From the NCBI GenBank assembly GCA_013314865.1, contig JABUEV010000123.1:1-7048 (forward strand): 7,048 bases of DNA, given 5' to 3'. The notes beneath the pieces were generated by a model, which saw nothing but the letters and a program-made list of their open reading frames with translations, was not told the origin of the DNA and ran no database searches. Made by a program: the position numbers and the translations under genes. The DNA comes from Bacteroidales bacterium (lineage in GTDB: Bacteria; Bacteroidota; Bacteroidia; Bacteroidales; VadinHA17). Position 1 is the first letter of the stretch. The number at the start of each line of letters is the position of its first letter. This document shows positions 6,264 to 7,048 of the stretch, one piece after another.

Positions 6264-7048
6264 AAATGTTTAGGGAAATTCGTTGCTTTATCAGTTTCTG
6301 CACTGATTCTGTTTGTATGTTTATCTTACAGTCAAACCGGCAGGGTGTACAGGTACTCTTTTAAGAATTCAGCTTCAGAGGAAATTAAATCAGATGGAAA
6401 TTCGGTACTTATTCAATATTCTCTACCTGAACTTATAATTGAGAACGTAACAAACTCTGCAGGAGACTTTTACAGAATCAGGATACCGGGTCATTCATCC
6501 CCGTCGGAAACAGGGAAGCCTGAGCTTCCTGTATCCAGCAGGTTGTTGGTGATTCCTGATGAAGGTACATTCGCAATAAGAATTTCGGATGTTAAATCAG
6601 AGAGGATTTATCCAGAAAAAAAAGGATTCAGGGGACTTCTGTTTCCTGTTCAGGAAGGGGAAATCAAGCAGGATCAGAAACTCAGACCAGAGTTTGCAAT
6701 AGACAGAAAAATATATGCCTACACTTCTCTTATTAAATCTGATACAGTCACCGTTAGAAAAATTGGAAAAGTAAGGAACACCACGCTTGCTAATCTTGTA
6801 ATTGCGCCGGTCAGATATAATCCCAAGTCCAACTTCATTGAGGTAATTACCTCGATGAAAATTGAGATAAATTTTGAAAACGGACTGACCCCGGCAGTTA
6901 AATCCCTTGCTGGCGAATCGACCCTTTTCAGCCAATCACTTGCGAAGGGCACACTCAACTATTATCCGTCGGAAGTAATAACTGGTTACTCAGACAGACC
7001 GGTAGAGATGATTCTGGTAACTGACACTCTGTTCAGGAAGCATCTTCA
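6261..7048 (+). CDS. Gingipain-like (peptidase C25) secreted cysteine protease, prepro-region (3' truncated by window)
   Basis: The frame is open from the ATG at 6261 to the window edge (262 complete codons), with an in-frame TAA at 6216 upstream and no other Met until residue 199, so the start is well fixed. A Sec signal peptide is evident: Lys2 and Lys6, a hydrophobic core (8-21) and likely cleavage at SYS|QT (24/25). The rest resembles the gingipain propeptide family: GKPELPVSSRLLVIPDEG (85-102), then IAPVRYNPKSNFIEVI (181-196), ending with MILVTDTLFRKHL (250-262). That last segment looks like the first strand of the C25 catalytic domain (family form: a hydrophobic strand, then a helix leading to WKxxKG). 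The catalytic His/Cys and any type IX sorting domain lie beyond the window, so activity and secretion route are inferred. No Shine-Dalgarno sequence is present near the start, which lies in an inverted repeat. Confidence 0.8.
   Translation, partial: MKCLGKFVALSVSALILFVCLSYSQTGRVYRYSFKNSASEEIKSDGNSVLIQYSLPELIIENVTNSAGDFYRIRIPGHSSPSETGKPELPVSSRLLVIPDEGTFAIRISDVKSERIYPEKKGFRGLLFPVQEGEIKQDQKLRPEFAIDRKIYAYTSLIKSDTVTVRKIGKVRNTTLANLVIAPVRYNPKSNFIEVITSMKIEINFENGLTPAVKSLAGESTLFSQSLAKGTLNYYPSEVITGYSDRPVEMILVTDTLFRKHL

Noticed and set aside
6597..6958. Two overlapping minus-strand reading frames opposite the protease gene
   Set aside because: The plus strand here encodes recognisable gingipain propeptide motifs; the antisense frames show no family features.
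1..7048. CRISPR arrays, insertion sequences, attachment sites
   Set aside because: No regularly spaced direct repeats, transposase frames or terminal inverted repeats were seen; the gene order looks like an ordinary chromosome.

Overview
The window looks like a chromosomal segment of a free-living or gut Bacteroidota (Bacteroidetes) bacterium. The evidence is a bifunctional ThrA-type homoserine dehydrogenase, a ThrH-type phosphatase, a gingipain-like (peptidase C25) preproprotein typical of type IX secretors, several Sec/Tat-exported proteins, little or no Shine-Dalgarno sequence ahead of the starts, and very AT-rich intergenic DNA. The lineage is an inference from gene content, not from a marker gene.

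Positions 1-3126 (+) hold a compact threonine biosynthesis operon. It contains the homoserine dehydrogenase half of thrA (its aspartokinase half lies left of the window), then thrC (threonine synthase), then thrH (phosphoserine phosphatase / phosphoserine:homoserine phosphotransferase). No homoserine kinase (thrB) lies between thrA and thrC. ThrH could supply O-phosphohomoserine in its place: aspartate semialdehyde -> homoserine (ThrA) -> phosphohomoserine (ThrH, phosphate from phosphoserine) -> threonine (ThrC). The thrA frame is broken by one in-frame TGA at 483-485, exactly where family members have the first Gly of a conserved GAGLPV motif. This is a one-base change from GGA. Other genes in the window end on TGA, so a reassigned code is unlikely.

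Positions 3127-3200 are the space between convergent transcription units, with a GC-rich hairpin terminator. Positions 3201-5996 (-) carry three closely spaced genes read right to left: a metallo-beta-lactamase-fold hydrolase with a signal peptide, a Tat-targeted aldo/keto reductase with a C-terminal two-cluster ferredoxin-like domain, and a secreted protein of unknown function. All three products appear to leave the cytoplasm.

Positions 5997-6260 form a divergent, AT-rich intergenic region with an AT-rich hairpin followed by a T run, and a perfect 9-bp inverted repeat whose right arm contains the next start codon. From 6261 to the window edge (+) runs the prepro-region of a gingipain-like secreted cysteine protease, cut before its catalytic domain.

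I found no clearly new multi-gene defence or mobile system. The points most worth attention are the thrA-thrC-thrH operon without thrB, the internal TGA in thrA, the exported trio, and the palindrome over the protease start codon.
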